From the NCBI GenBank assembly GCA_963942565.1, contig OZ012690.1, positions 37,577,552-37,641,551 of the forward strand: DNA of 64,000 nt, given 5' to 3'. This DNA is from Maea johnstoni. Taxonomy: Eukaryota; Annelida; Polychaeta; Spionida; Magelonidae. The position numbers and the translations under genes are program-made. The notes beneath the pieces are model-generated. The model saw nothing but the letters and a program-made list of their open reading frames with translations. It made no database searches and was not told the origin of the DNA. The stretch's first letter is position 1; each line of letters begins with the position of its first letter. Of this stretch, positions 21,359 to 32,911 are shown piece after piece.

Positions 21359-24300
21359 CTAGCAACTATGGACAATACCCTGAGGATGGCAAAGAAGAAT
21401 CAGGGAACTCAGCCAGTGTTCACTCTCTGTGTACATACGTCTCTGATCTTACTTTATATTCCTTCAGCTAGCAACTATGGACAATACCCTGAGGATGGCA
21501 AAGAAGAATCAGGGAACTCAGCCAGTGTCCACTCTCTGTGTACATACGTCTCTGATCTTACTTTATATTCCTTCAGCTAGCAACTATGGACAATACCCTG
21601 AGGATGGCAAAGAAGAATCAGGGAACTCAGCCAGTGTTCACTCTCTGTGTACATACGTCTCTGATCTTACTTTATATTCCTTCAGCTAGCAACTATGGAC
21701 AATACCCTGAGGATGGCAAAGAAGAATCAGGGAACTCAGCCAGTGTTCACTCTCTGTGTACATACGTCTCTGATCTTACTTTATATTCCTTCAGCTAGCA
21801 ACTATGGACAATACCCTGAGGATGGCAAAGAAGAATCAGGGAACTCAGCCAGTGTTCACTCTCTGTGTACATACGTCTCTGATCTTACTTTATATTCCTT
21901 CAGCTAGCAACTATGGACAATCCACTGAGGATGGCAAAGAAGAATCAGGGAACTCAGCCAGTGTTCACTCTCTGTGTACATACGTCTCTGATCTTACTTT
22001 ATATTCCTTCAGCTAGCAACTATGGACAATACCCTGAGGATGGCAAAGAAGAATCAGGGAACTCAGCCAGTGTTCACTCTCTGTGTACATACATCTCTGA
22101 TCTTACTTTATATTCCTTCAGCTAGCAACTATGGACAATCCACTGAGGATGGCAAAGAAGAATCAGGGAACTCAGCCAGTGTTCACTCTCTGTGTACATA
22201 CGTCTCTGATCTTACTTTATATTCCTTCAGCTAGCAACTATGGACAATACCCTGAGGATGGCAAAGAAGAATCAGGGAACTCAGCCAGTGTTCACTCTCT
22301 GTGTACATACGTCTCTGATCTTACTTTATATTCCTTCAGCTAGCAACTATGGACAATCCACTGAGGATGGCAAAGAAGAATCAGGGAACTCAGCCAGTGT
22401 TCACTCTCTGTGTACATACGTCTCTGATCTTACTTAATATTCCTTCAGCTAGCAACTATGGACAATCCACTGAGGATGGCAAAGAAGAATCAGGGAACTC
22501 AGCCAGTGTTCACTCTCTGTGTACATACGTCTCTGATCTTACTTTATATTCCTTCAGCTAGCAACTATGGACAATACCCTGAGGATGGCAAAGAAGAATC
22601 AGGGAACTCAGCCAGTGTTCACTCTCTGTGTACATACGTCTCTGATCTTACTTTATATTCCTTCAGCTAGCAACTATGGACAATACCCTGAGGATGGCAA
22701 AGAAGAATCAGGGAACTCAGCCAGTGTCCACTCTCTGTGTACATACATCTCTGATCTTACTTTATATTCCTTCAGCTAGCAACTATGGACAATACCCTGA
22801 GGATGGCAAAGAAGAATCAGGGAACTCAGCCAGTGTTCACTCTCTGTGTACATACGTCTCTGATCTTACTTTATATTCCTTCAGCTAGCAACTATGGACA
22901 ATACCCTGAGGATGGCAAAGAAGAATCAGGGAACTCAGCCAGTGTTCACTCTCTGTATACATACGTCTCTGATCTTACTTTATATTCCTTCAGCTAGCAA
23001 CTATGGACAATCCACTGAGGATGGCAAAGAAGAATCAGGGAACTCAGCCAGTGTTCACTCTCTGTGTACATACGTCTCTGATCTTACTTTATATTCCTTC
23101 AGCTAGCAACTATGGACAATACCCTGAGGATGGCAAAGAAGAATCAGGGAACTCAGCCAGTGTCCACTCTCTGTGTACATACATCTCTGATCTTACTTTA
23201 TATTCCTTCAGCTAGCAACTATGGACAATACCCTGAGGATGGCAAAGAAGAATCAAGGAACTCAGCCAGTGTTCACTCTCTGTGTACATACGTCTCTGAT
23301 CTTACTTTATATTCCTTCAGCTAGCAACTATGGACAATACCCTGAGGATGGCAAAGAAGAATCAGGGAACTCAGCCAGTGTTCACTCTCTGTGTACATAC
23401 GTCTCTGATCTTACTTTATATTCCTTCAGCTAGCAACTATGGACAATACCCTGAGGATGGCAAAGAAGAATCAGGGAACTCAGCCAGTGTTCACTCTCTG
23501 TGTACATACGTCTTTGATCTTACTTTATATTCCTTCAGCTAGCAACTATGGACAATCCACTGAGGATGGCAAAGAAGAATCAGGGAACTCAGCCAGTGTC
23601 CACTCTCTGTGTACATACGTCTCTGATCTTACTTTATATTCCTTCAGCTAGCAACTATGGACAATCCACTGAGGATGGCAAAGAAGAATCAGGGAACTCA
23701 GCCAGTGTTCACTCTCTGTGTACATACATCTCTGATCTTACTTTATATTCCTTCAGCTAGCAACTATGGACAATACCCTGAGGATGGCAAAGAAGAATCA
23801 GGGAACTCAGCCAGTGTTCACTCTCTGTGTACATACGTCTCTGATCTTACTTTATATTCCTTCAGCTAGCAACTATGGACAATACCCTGAGGATGGCAAA
23901 GAAGAATCAGGGAACTCAGCCAGTGTTCACTCTCTGTGTACATACGTCTTTGATCTTACTTTATATTCCTTCAGCTAGCAACTATGGACAATACCCTGAG
24001 GATGGCAAAGAAGAATCAGGGAACTCAGCCAGTGTTCACTCTCTGTGTACATACGTCTCTGATCTTACTTTATATTCCTTCAGCTAGCAACTATGGACAA
24101 TACCCTGAGGATGGCAAAGAAGAATCAGGGAACTCAGGCAGTGTTCACTCTCTGTGTACATACATCTCTGATCTTACTTTATATTCCTTCAGCTAGCAAC
24201 TATGGACAATACCCTGAGGATGGCAAAGAAGAATCAGGGAACTCAGCCAGTGTTCACTCTCTGTGTACATACGTCTCTGATCTTACTTTATATTCCTTCA

Positions 24301-27275
24301 GCTAGCAACTATGGACAATACCCTGAGGATGGCAAAGAAGAATCAGGGAACTCAGCCAGTGTTCACTCTCTGTGTACATACGTCTCTGATCTTACTTTAT
24401 ATTCCTTCAGCTAGCAACTATGGACAATACCCTGAGGATGGCAAAGAAGAATCAGGGAACTCAGCCAGTGTTCACTCTCTGTGTACATACATCTCTGATC
24501 TTACTTTATATTCCTTCAGCTAGCAACTATGGACAATACCCTGAGGATGGCAAAGAAGAATCAGGGAACTCAGCCAGTGTTCACTCTCTGTGTACATACA
24601 TCTCTGATCTTACTTTATATTCCTTCAGCTAGCAACTATGGACAATACCCTGAGGATGGCAAAGAAGAATCAGGGAACTCAGCCAGTGTCCACTCTCTGT
24701 GTACATACATCTCTGATCTTACTTTATATTCCTTCAGCTAGCAACTATGGACAATACCCTGAGGATGGCAAAGAAGAATCAGGGAACTCAGCCAGTGTTC
24801 ACTCTCTGTGTACATACGTCTCTGATCTTACTTTATATTCTTCAGCTAGCAACTATGGACAATACCCTGAGGATGGCAAAGAAGAATCAGGAACTCAGCC
24901 AGTGTTCACTCTCTGTGTACATACGTCTCTGATCTTACTTTATATTCCTTCAGCTAGCAACTATGGACAATCCACTGAGGAATGGCAAAGAAGAATCAGG
25001 AACTCAGCCAGTGTTCACTCTCTGTGTACATACGTCTCTGATCTACTTTATATTCCTTCAGCTAGCAACTATGGACAATCCACTGAGGATGGCAAAGAAG
25101 AATCAGGGAACTCAGCCAGTGTTCACTCTCTGTGTACATACATCTCTGATCTTACTTTATATTCCTTCAGCTAGCAACTATGGACAATACCCTGAGGATG
25201 GCAAAGAAGAATCAGGGAACTCAGCCAGTGTTCACTCTCTGTGTACATACGTCTCTGATCTTACTTTATATTCCTTCAGCTAGCAACTATGGACAATACC
25301 CTGAGGATGGCAAAGAAGAATCAGGGGAACTCAGCAGTGTTCACTCTCTGTGTACTACGTCTTGATCTACTTTATATTCCTTCAGCTAGCAACTATGGAC
25401 AATACCCTGAGGATGGCAAAGAAGAATCAGGGAACTCAGCCAGTGTTCACTCTCTGTGTACATACGTCTCTGATCTTACTTTATATTCCTTCAGCTAGCA
25501 ACTATGGGACAATACCCTGAGGATGGCAAAGAAGAATCAGGGAACTCAGGCAGTGTTCACTCTCTGTGTACATACATCTCTGATCTTACTTTATATTCCT
25601 TCAGCTAGCAACTATGGACAATACCCTGAGGATGGCAAAGAAGAATCAGGGAATCAGCCAGTGTTCACTCTCTGTGTACATACGTCTCTGATCTTACTTT
25701 ATATTCCTTCAGCTAGCAACTATGGACAATACCCTGAGGATGGCAAAGAAGAATCAGGGAACTCAGGCCAGTGTTCACTCTCTGTGTACATACGTCTCTG
25801 ATCTTACTTTATATTCCTTCAGCTAGCAACTATGGACAATACCCTGAGGGATGGCAAGAGAAGAATCAGGGAACTCAGCCAGTGTTCACTCTCTGTGTAC
25901 ATACATCTCTGATCTTACTTTATATTCCTTCAGCTAGCAACATGGACAATACCCTGAGGATGGCAAAGAAGAATCAGGGAACTCAGCCAGTGTTCACTCT
26001 CTGTGTACATACATCTCTGATCTTACTTATATTCCTTCAGCTAGCAACTATGGACAATACCTGAGGATGGCAAAGAAGAATCAGGGAACTCAGCCAGTGT
26101 CCACTCTCTGTGTACATACATCTCTGATCTTACTTTATATTCCTTCAGGCTAGCAACTATGGACAATACCCTGAGGATGGCAAAGAAGAATCAGGGAACT
26201 CAGCCAGTGTTCACTCTCTGTGTACATACGTCTCTGATCTTACTTTATATTCCTTCAGCTAGCAACTATGGACAATACCCTGAGGATGGCAAAGAAGAAT
26301 CAGGGAACTCAGCCAGTGTTCACTCTCTGTGTACATACGTCTCTGATCTTACTTATATTCCTTCAGCTAGCAACTATGGACAATCCACTGAGGATGGCAA
26401 AGAAGAATCAGGGAACTCAGCCAGTGTTCACTCTCTGTGTACATACGTCTCTGATCTTACTTTATATTCCTTCAGCTAGCAACTATGGACAATCCACTGA
26501 GGATGGCAAAGAAGAATCAGGGAACTCAGCCAGTGTTCACTCTCTGTGTTCATACATCTCTGATCTTACTTTATATTCCTTCAGCTAGCAACTATGGACA
26601 ATACCCTGAGGATGGCAAAGAAGAATCAGGGAACTCAGCCAGTGTTCACTCTCTGTGTACATACGTCTCTGATCTTACTTTATATTCCTTCAGCTAGCAA
26701 CTATGGACAATACCCTGAGGATGGCAAAGAAGAATCAGGGAACTCAGCCAGTGTTCACTCTCTGTGTACATACGTCTCTGATCTTACTTTATATTCCTTC
26801 AGCTAGCAACTATGGACAATACCCTGAGGATGGCAAAGAAGAATCAGGGAACTCAGCCAGTGTTCACTCTCTGTTGTACATACATCTCTGATCTTACTTT
26901 ATATTCCTTCAGCTAGCAACTATGGACAATACCCTGAGGATGGCAAAAGAAGAATCAGGGAACTCAGCCAGTGTTCACTCTCTGTGTACATACGTCTCTG
27001 ATCTTACTTTATATTCCTTCAGCTAGCAACTATGGACAATACCCTGAGGATGGCAAAGAAGAATCAGGGAACTCAGCCAGTGTTCACTCTCTGTGTACAT
27101 ACATCTCTGATCTTACTTTATATTCCTTCAGCTAGCAACTATGGACAATACCCTGAGGATGGCAAAGAAGAATCGGGAACTCAGCCAGTGTTCACTCTCT
27201 GTGTACATACGTCTCTGAATCTTACTTTATATTCCTTCAGCTAGCAACTATGGACAATACCCTGAGGATGGCAAA
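21359..27275 (+). repeat. 109-bp minisatellite array, copy A (about 54 units)
   Basis: Units start CTAGCAACTATGGACAAT and end TTTATATTCCTTCAG, with a period of exactly 109 bp up to about 24840. Main variants are TACCC or CCAC after 'gacaat', GTTCAC or GTCCAC, and ACG or ACA before TCTC. The rare TCTTTGATCT variant recurs exactly 436 bp (four units) apart, which shows local block duplication. Since 109 leaves remainder 1 on division by 3, overlapping 70-codon frames arise in every unit and end at the TAG of CTAGC. They are not genes. From about 24840 onward single-base indels are frequent. The array runs into the assembly gap. Confidence 0.97.
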
Positions 27276-27475
27276 NNNNNNNNNNNNNNNNNNNNNNNNN
27301 NNNNNNNNNNNNNNNNNNNNNNNNNNNNNNNNNNNNNNNNNNNNNNNNNNNNNNNNNNNNNNNNNNNNNNNNNNNNNNNNNNNNNNNNNNNNNNNNNNNN
27401 NNNNNNNNNNNNNNNNNNNNNNNNNNNNNNNNNNNNNNNNNNNNNNNNNNNNNNNNNNNNNNNNNNNNNNNNNNN
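27276..27475. other. Assembly gap (200 N)
   Basis: A run of exactly 200 N, with the 109-bp array at its left edge and an AT dinucleotide repeat at its right edge. The round length suggests a placeholder, so the true size is unknown. Confidence 0.99.

Positions 27476-27512
<37 letters not shown>
27476..27512. repeat. AT microsatellite at gap edge
   Basis: Pure AT repeat following the gap. Confidence 0.9.
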
Positions 27513-27516
<4 letters not shown>

Positions 27517-28077
27517 ATTTACTGCTTTATTCCCCAGTTTGCTTCACTTTCAGGACAGCAGACAATTGTACTTAGAAACTCAATGAGATGGACACTTGCA
27601 TCAAGACACTTTCTACAAAGAATCAGAAACTGATCAGCTCTATAATCACATCAACCAGGACTTGAATTTCATAAAACAAATGAACTGTGCACAAAATACT
27701 CTTTGTCCTTTATTCGGCCAGGCTCTATATGAAGATGAAGCACGTACTCATCTGAAACTTATGCTGAAATAAAGACTCTGTCTCTAATCTGCGGGGAGGA
27801 AACTGATAACTTAAAATAAGCAAATTCAATCGCAGCCCAATTTGTATTCTGGGGGTGCCCGGAGACCTTGATGAGCAGTCTGTGAGGATACTGTCTCATG
27901 GTGGGATTCCCATAACTTCCCATTGCCGCCCCCAACCGAGATCTGATTAGCATATAACGGGCCAGGGAGCCGGAGAGTAATGTTACAAGCGCCAGTTAAT
28001 ATGATCATGATGAGACAATTGACGCTTGTAGCTAAAGCCCACAGGCTCCTTACAGATTCCTCACGAGTACTGCCCAA
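27513..28077. other. Non-coding stretch, probably left end of unit B
   Basis: No partner exists in the window. If the unit starts here, the partner lies left of position 1. No gene seen. Confidence 0.4.
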
Positions 28078-28690
28078 TCTTATTGTATTGGGTGACTACG
28101 ATATCTGGAAGCAGTATAGAGAAATGTCAGAATACTTCATATTTCTCACAAGACTTGCCTGACCTGGCTCTGATTGCCGTGTGGTCTAAGGCGCCGCCAC
28201 TGACTGCATGCTGTCTTTCACTACTGCTTGGGATCGAATCCCAGCCTGGGCATGTGAGAAAGTTGCCAGGGATGGGGGGTTTAGGGAGTGGTTTTCGCCA
28301 GGTACTCCAGTTTCCTCCACTACTTTCAACTGGCTAGTCACAAAATTAGCCACAATTGGCATAAATGTGACGAGAAAACGAAATTCAAAACTATTGGTAG
28401 ACTACAATATCTGGAAGTTGTATGAAAAAATGTCAGAATACTTCATATTTATCACAAGACCTGTCCAATCTTATTGTATTGGTTGACTACAATACCTAGA
28501 AGTAGTATGAAGAAATGTCAGAATACTTCACAATTCTGACAAGTCCTTTCCAAGCTTATTGTATTGTTTGACTACAATATCTGGAGGCAGTATGAAGAAA
28601 TGTCAGAATACTTCACATTCCTCACAAGTCCTACAATCTTGTTGTATTGGGGTAACGACAATATCTGGTAGCTGTATGAAGAAATGCAAA
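28078..28690. repeat. 85-bp minisatellite interrupted by a SINE
   Basis: Units carry 'gactacaatatctgg', 'atgaagaaatgtcagaatac' and 'cacaagtcct'. GACTAC occurs at 28400, 28485 and 28570, giving an 85-bp period. The first unit (28094) is split from the rest by the SINE at 28160-28345. About five units in all. Confidence 0.85.
28160..28345 (+). repeat. tRNA-derived SINE, good copy
   Basis: The head reads GTGTGGTCTAAGGCGCCGCC and the B-box GGATCGAATCCC. The body ('gtgagaaagttgccaggg', 'ggttttcgccaggtactcc', 'gtttcctccact') follows. This is the clearest copy for defining the family and supports a tRNA-Leu-like origin. Confidence 0.85.
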
Positions 28691-28912
28691 CTCATTTTAG
28701 GTATGAGAACTATTAAATATGCGGCTCAACCATTATAATAATAGTCTTGTTGGCAGATTCATGTTACAAAGGTATCTGACTCAGTTATTATCTTGAGCAG
28801 GATTTTATACCAGGCATCCTAATTATACACTCTCCTGTGTTTGTACTGGCTGGTACGTACAACCGCAGTATTAGAACCCTTCCCGGGTACTAAAGTGGAA
28901 TTTTTTCTACTT
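28691..28912. other. Non-coding sequence left of recognisable copy B
   Basis: Single-copy DNA up to the point where matching to position 1 begins. No feature seen. Confidence 0.4.
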
Positions 28913-29101
28913 CATTACTCTAACAGCACTACATTAGAACAATAACGGAGAGTTCACTCACCGACACTCACGTTAATTTCCTCGGGGAGACGATAATCAA
29001 CACAGAGGGCGCTGAAGATCATGACTTACATGGCAACCTTTTTAGGGGTTTGATTATTCTAGGCCCATGTGCGGTTGTTGATTGTTTTCAAACAACCATA
29101 T

Positions 29102-29248
29102 GGGGCCTAGTGGTAGCTAAGGGTTGGTCTAAGGCAAAGTCACTGACTACATGCTCTCTCTCACCAATGACCAGGTTCAAACCCTGGCTGGGACAATTGT
29201 GAGGAAGTTGCCAGTGCCTTAGGGTGAGGCGGTAGTTTTCACCAGGTA
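29102..29248 (+). repeat. tRNA-derived SINE, copy B of 186-342
   Basis: Same element as in copy A, with the B-box GGTTCAAACCC kept. Confidence 0.75.
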
Positions 29249-29250
29249 CT

Positions 29251-30055
29251 GTGCTAATATTCTATATCATAGCCAGTATTCCAAAAATGCCTGTCCAAAA
29301 CAGCAATTTCAAAGATTTTGCCCGTCCAGCTTTAGCTACTTATCTACTTCAAATCCTTATACCAGCCACATTTAATAGCCTAGTGTGTCAAAAAGGGCAA
29401 TTTACACTTCAGCTATGTCCTAAAAGATGGTTTGTTAGGAAAATATCTGGTTATTATACCCCAAAAGTCAAAATTGAAAAATCATCATAGAATTTGTTGC
29501 CTGTCCAAAGAGGAGTTTTTTTTAGTAAACTAACAACAGGTAGGACCAAAGGTTTATAATAGTAAAGGTGTCCATCTCCGGGGAAATGGCTATCATTCCC
29601 TATATCCACAAGCAAATTCCTTTAAAGGATAAATATAGAACACCCCAGCGGGACTTTTATTGTCTTAAAATTAACGACATTAGCCACTTGTCTTATCAGT
29701 ATCGAGTATGGGGTGCGATGTAGTCCCGGCACCATTAATGAGAAAAACATATGATAAGCAGCCGCATGGCCTTAACAGGGCTTCTATTTATAGATCTTAC
29801 CAGCCACACACTGGAAGAAAAATGGACTGCAGTTGCTTACCTTCATGTTTATAAACCTTTGTTAGGACGGGTCCTGGCTTAAAGTCCCTGATCATAACCC
29901 AATCATGCCTTAGGGCACTCCTCAACAAGTGTTATATAATGTGAATTTAAACCTTTTTTTGACATGAATTTAATCCACTTAACATTTCTCCTACCTACCT
30001 ACCTAATACCCCGATACATACATATATACATAAAAAATACCATGAACAGTCATGT
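29251..30055. other. Segment of about 800 bp present only in copy B
   Basis: Copy A passes directly from 'tttcaccaggta' to the 'acacacacataag' sequence. Copy B has about 800 bp between. It contains a 'cctgtccaaaa' repeat whose two ends (29272-29520 and about 29870-29920) are parted by about 350 bp of other sequence. No clear target duplication is visible, so a deletion in A is as likely as a gain in B. Confidence 0.6.
29272..29520 (+). repeat. Dispersed 'cctgtccaaaa' repeat
   Basis: Matches 19166-19390 in its left half (AAAATGCCTGTCCAAAACAG) and the complement of 7737-8035 further on ('gatggtttgttaggaaaata'). Confidence 0.65.
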
Positions 30056-30545
30056 TACCTCATAATACACACACATAAGAGATGAAGTGGTAACTTTTTA
30101 TTTTCAAATTCAATCAGCCAAGTACGCAAAAAATTAACCTACTGAAAGAACTATTCTAAGACCATTATTCTTACATGGATCTTAATATTAAGCTCATAAT
30201 TAGCTCATAAATGTACTTAGTGTCTGTGATATTTAAAGACTGAATTAAGATATTTAAGTATTGGCCTTGGAAAATATGCTAGCAACATTTTGCAGTGGTC
30301 TACAAGTAAATAACAAGAACAACATGTCCCTCTCTATTGGAAATCCCTGCGTGATCAATTTCAATGCTGACATGAAGTGCCCCTAGTTCTGATCTTTAGA
30401 GAGGCTTGTGCAGTTGTCGATGATGTATGATCTAATGCAGAGAATGAATGCGCCTCCGAAATGGCGACAGCCCCAAGCCTAATTGATAGGGCATAGCATG
30501 AGGTCACCACAGATCATGATATATGATTGAGCAGAGCTTGTTCTT
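30056..30545. other. Non-coding stretch, counterpart of about 350-809
   Basis: Highly similar to copy A. No gene seen. Confidence 0.45.
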
Positions 30546-30745
30546 TTAACCCTCCCAATGCTGAGGCTACTTGCATTCAAAGCACAAGGATGCAAAGATC
30601 TTTGAAAACCATCTAAACCCTGTCATGCTCGTATTCAGTGGAGTACTCTCAGATGAGCACCCATTTGCCAGGGCTTCTGTCATTTTTCAGGTTTTTTGCA
30701 TCATTTTGTATTGGCAAAATTAGCCACCAGCAGCATAAGAGTTAA
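30546..30745 (+). repeat. TTAA MITE family 2 copy, abutting a family 1 MITE
   Basis: Ends TTAACCCTCCCAATGCTGAG and CAGCAGCATAAGAGTTAA. The last TTAA (30742-30745) is also the first four bases of a family 1 MITE (TTAACCCATTCATGCC). Confidence 0.8.
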
Positions 30746-31094
30746 CCCATTCATGCCTATGGATCTCCTAACAAATGTTATCTGGAACTATGATACTTTT
30801 CAAAATAAATTATAAATATTTTTAATCATAAATTCACAAAATATTGATGTGGAGTTAGAAGTTGGGTTGTGACCCACATTTCTCTTTCGAATATTTTCTT
30901 AAAAACTAGGCAATCATTACAAATACCTTTGCCACGGAATAGCAAAAGTCCCATTGTCATTTCATTTATTATTCCATAGTTTCTTTCATCTCAGGACCAT
31001 CTTGACTGATACCTGTTCACAAATGGTGCAGACTACACTATTCTACCTGTTTCTTTGTTTTTGCCATCAAAAAATAGCGATTAATACTCCATCG

Positions 31095-31270
31095 TGACCT
31101 TTTGACCTTGAGATAACCCTAGTGACCTCCATCCCGGTCTCGGCATCCCTTCCTTACTCCAATATTGCAAATTAAGAAATACCGTTCCCAAGAAGAACTA
31201 ATTATCTGGAAGCATGGAAGCCCCTCATTACAATAGGCTCCTAATCGCGTGCTAATCGCTGCACTAATCA
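31095..31270. promoter_or_regulatory. Candidate enhancer, copy B
   Basis: This is the counterpart of 1799-1975. The paired TGACCT half-sites at 31095 and 31103 and the three TAATC motifs at 31242, 31253 and 31265 are kept with the same spacing, about 0.9 kb upstream of the second LicD-like gene. Confidence 0.3.
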
Positions 31271-31299
31271 ACTTATACCTGCAAGTGATGGATCGCCAT

Positions 31300-32140
31300 T
31301 CAAACTTGACACCCTATAATTGAATCAAAACTTGAGAGTCAGCGCAGGAAGAATCGTTAGCAGGACAAGTGTACAGCATGGGACAATGACTGTGTTGATT
31401 TCCATTCAGACATCTTAGGTAATTAGAACACCTATGGTGAAAGAGCTTTTACTATGAGGTGGATTTAATTCTGCTCATTCCACTTATTTCTCATGCTAAG
31501 ATGTGTGAACAGGATGATGATCTGGATCAGTATTCTTATCACTCAAGTAGGGTCAACTTTTAAATTATACATGTTAATGGCTTTTATCTGGATGTATTGT
31601 GGTTTTCCTAGAAGAAAAGGATGCCTAAAAAACTACAACTGCCAATTTTGGGCAACACTTTCTAAATATTGGCTTAGACCTTACCTTGTGTAGGCTTGGC
31701 TTTACCTCTCTTAGCCGGGATTTAGAAAGCGGGTACCCAAAATTGGAAATTGTAAAAAATGCTTTGGGCATCCAAATTTTCAAGAAAGACCATGATACAC
31801 TCAAATTACAACCAGGACATGTATTTACTCACAGAAATGTGGTATAATATCCTTATGCAAATTATGTAAAGGTGAGAAAATCCAATTATATATAAATATT
31901 TTCTTGAAATTTGCATTTTAATCAACCCTCACAAAAGAAATTGGGTGTCCAGAGGGGTGTTTTTTTAGGGTTTTGGTGTCCAAATGATGCCCAGACACCA
32001 TGCTGGCTAAGACTATGCCTCTCTCTGATAAGCTATTCACATGCAAGAGAAGATTTTAAACCCGTAGTGATAATCCTTTGGGATAATCCCACATACATAG
32101 ATAACAGACATGCAAAGAACTAATCAATAGCTGGTGGAGT
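31300..32140. other. Upstream region of the copy B gene
   Basis: Counterpart of about 2010-2960. It holds decayed words of the 'cctgtcc' family ('tagccgggatttagaaag' near 31713). It would include the 5' exon, promoter or intron of the gene, none of which I can place. Confidence 0.35.
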
Positions 32141-32155
32141 TGTCTTCAATTTCAG
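32141..32155 (+). promoter_or_regulatory. Splice acceptor before the LicD-like ORF, copy B
   Basis: The same acceptor as in copy A, TTCAATTTCAG followed by G, lies 28 bp before the ATG at 32184. Its conservation fits a 5' UTR intron in both genes. Confidence 0.5.
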
Positions 32156-32183
32156 GTTTTTACGAACCGTCCATACTTTATTC

Positions 32184-32909
32184 ATGGAATTTCCAAGGCT
32201 AAAGATGCGGATGCCGTTTAAACAGTTCAGAGGAATGCGAGATGTTTATATTCCACGCAGGAGGAGGATTTTACTTGCAACATTTTTGTCAGGTTTGCTT
32301 GTTTTTCTCTGCAGTATAATATGGAGTAGCCGAGCCTCAAGTTCTCAACCATGGTACTGCTCACCTGCGCCTTGCAAGATGGAGGATAAGGTAGTGGTAG
32401 AATTGGTGGAACTGGCCCGGATGGTACACCAAATCCTCAACATCTCCAAGATTGAACACTGGTTGTGTTACGGAACACTTTGGGGTGCGCTACGCACCAA
32501 TCAAATGCTACCGTGGGACGATAAAGTGGATTTCTGTGCCCGAAAGACTGTGCTTACTGAAATTGCCCACAGCCCTATGAAAGAGCGATTTTTCAAGCAT
32601 GGAATTAAGGCAGAGCTTGGTTTTGGAGATGGTACCATACACCTCACATATAAAAATGCTAAAGGGAAAATTATTGCGTTTGATTTTGGATCAGACACAA
32701 GTTATTATACAGGTTGGTTTGAACGTGTTAGTTCGCTGAGCTGGATCTGGGGCAACCAGGACGCCTTTCCGGGTCGGCTCGTAGAGCCTCCCTTACCAAC
32801 AGTGAAATTCTACAATATTGATATGCCAGTAGCACGGGAGAACGTGGAAATACAGAAATACCATTATCCAAATGACTGGTGGAGAATCATGAAACCACAA
32901 GGGTGCTGA
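32184..32909 (+). CDS. LicD/fukutin-family type II membrane protein, copy B
   Basis: This is the tandem paralog of the gene at 3003, also 241 codons without indels. I count 25 amino-acid differences (about 90 percent identity) and roughly 53 base differences. The basic N-terminus, membrane anchor, WYCSPAPC stem, NIS site and HWLCYGTLWGALR signature are kept. The metal-binding motif reads WDDKVD, with Lys at residue 114 where the family normally has Asp, so this copy has drifted further at that position. Differences are spread through the lumenal domain, for example residues 105, 107, 121, 143, 145, 150, 185, 211 and 217. Both copies stay open while the flanks have gained indels, which suggests both make protein. 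It may be a catalytically weak or binding-only family member. The partner or substrate is not visible from context. Confidence 0.85.
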   Translation: MEFPRLKMRMPFKQFRGMRDVYIPRRRRILLATFLSGLLVFLCSIIWSSRASSSQPWYCSPAPCKMEDKVVVELVELARMVHQILNISKIEHWLCYGTLWGALRTNQMLPWDDKVDFCARKTVLTEIAHSPMKERFFKHGIKAELGFGDGTIHLTYKNAKGKIIAFDFGSDTSYYTGWFERVSSLSWIWGNQDAFPGRLVEPPLPTVKFYNIDMPVARENVEIQKYHYPNDWWRIMKPQGC

Positions 32910-32911
32910 GT

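Larger units (their letters stand above)
1..27275 (+). repeat. Segmental duplication, copy A (right end in assembly gap)
   Basis: The stretch matches 28913 to about 53.4 kb in the same order and orientation: SINEs, MITEs, LicD-like gene, 91-bp array, microsatellites, poly-G tract and 109-bp array. The offset is 28912 bp at the left and 29181 bp at the gene; later insertions and deletions account for the change. Single-copy parts look about 93-98 percent identical by eye. The left end may lie outside the window, and the right end is lost in the gap inside the 109-bp array. Confidence 0.93.

Noticed and set aside
21368-27244. Dozens of overlapping 70-codon frames, MDNTLRMAKKNQGTQ type
   Set aside because: They arise from a 109-bp repeat read in shifting frames and all stop at the same TAG. 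No start context or conservation supports a protein.
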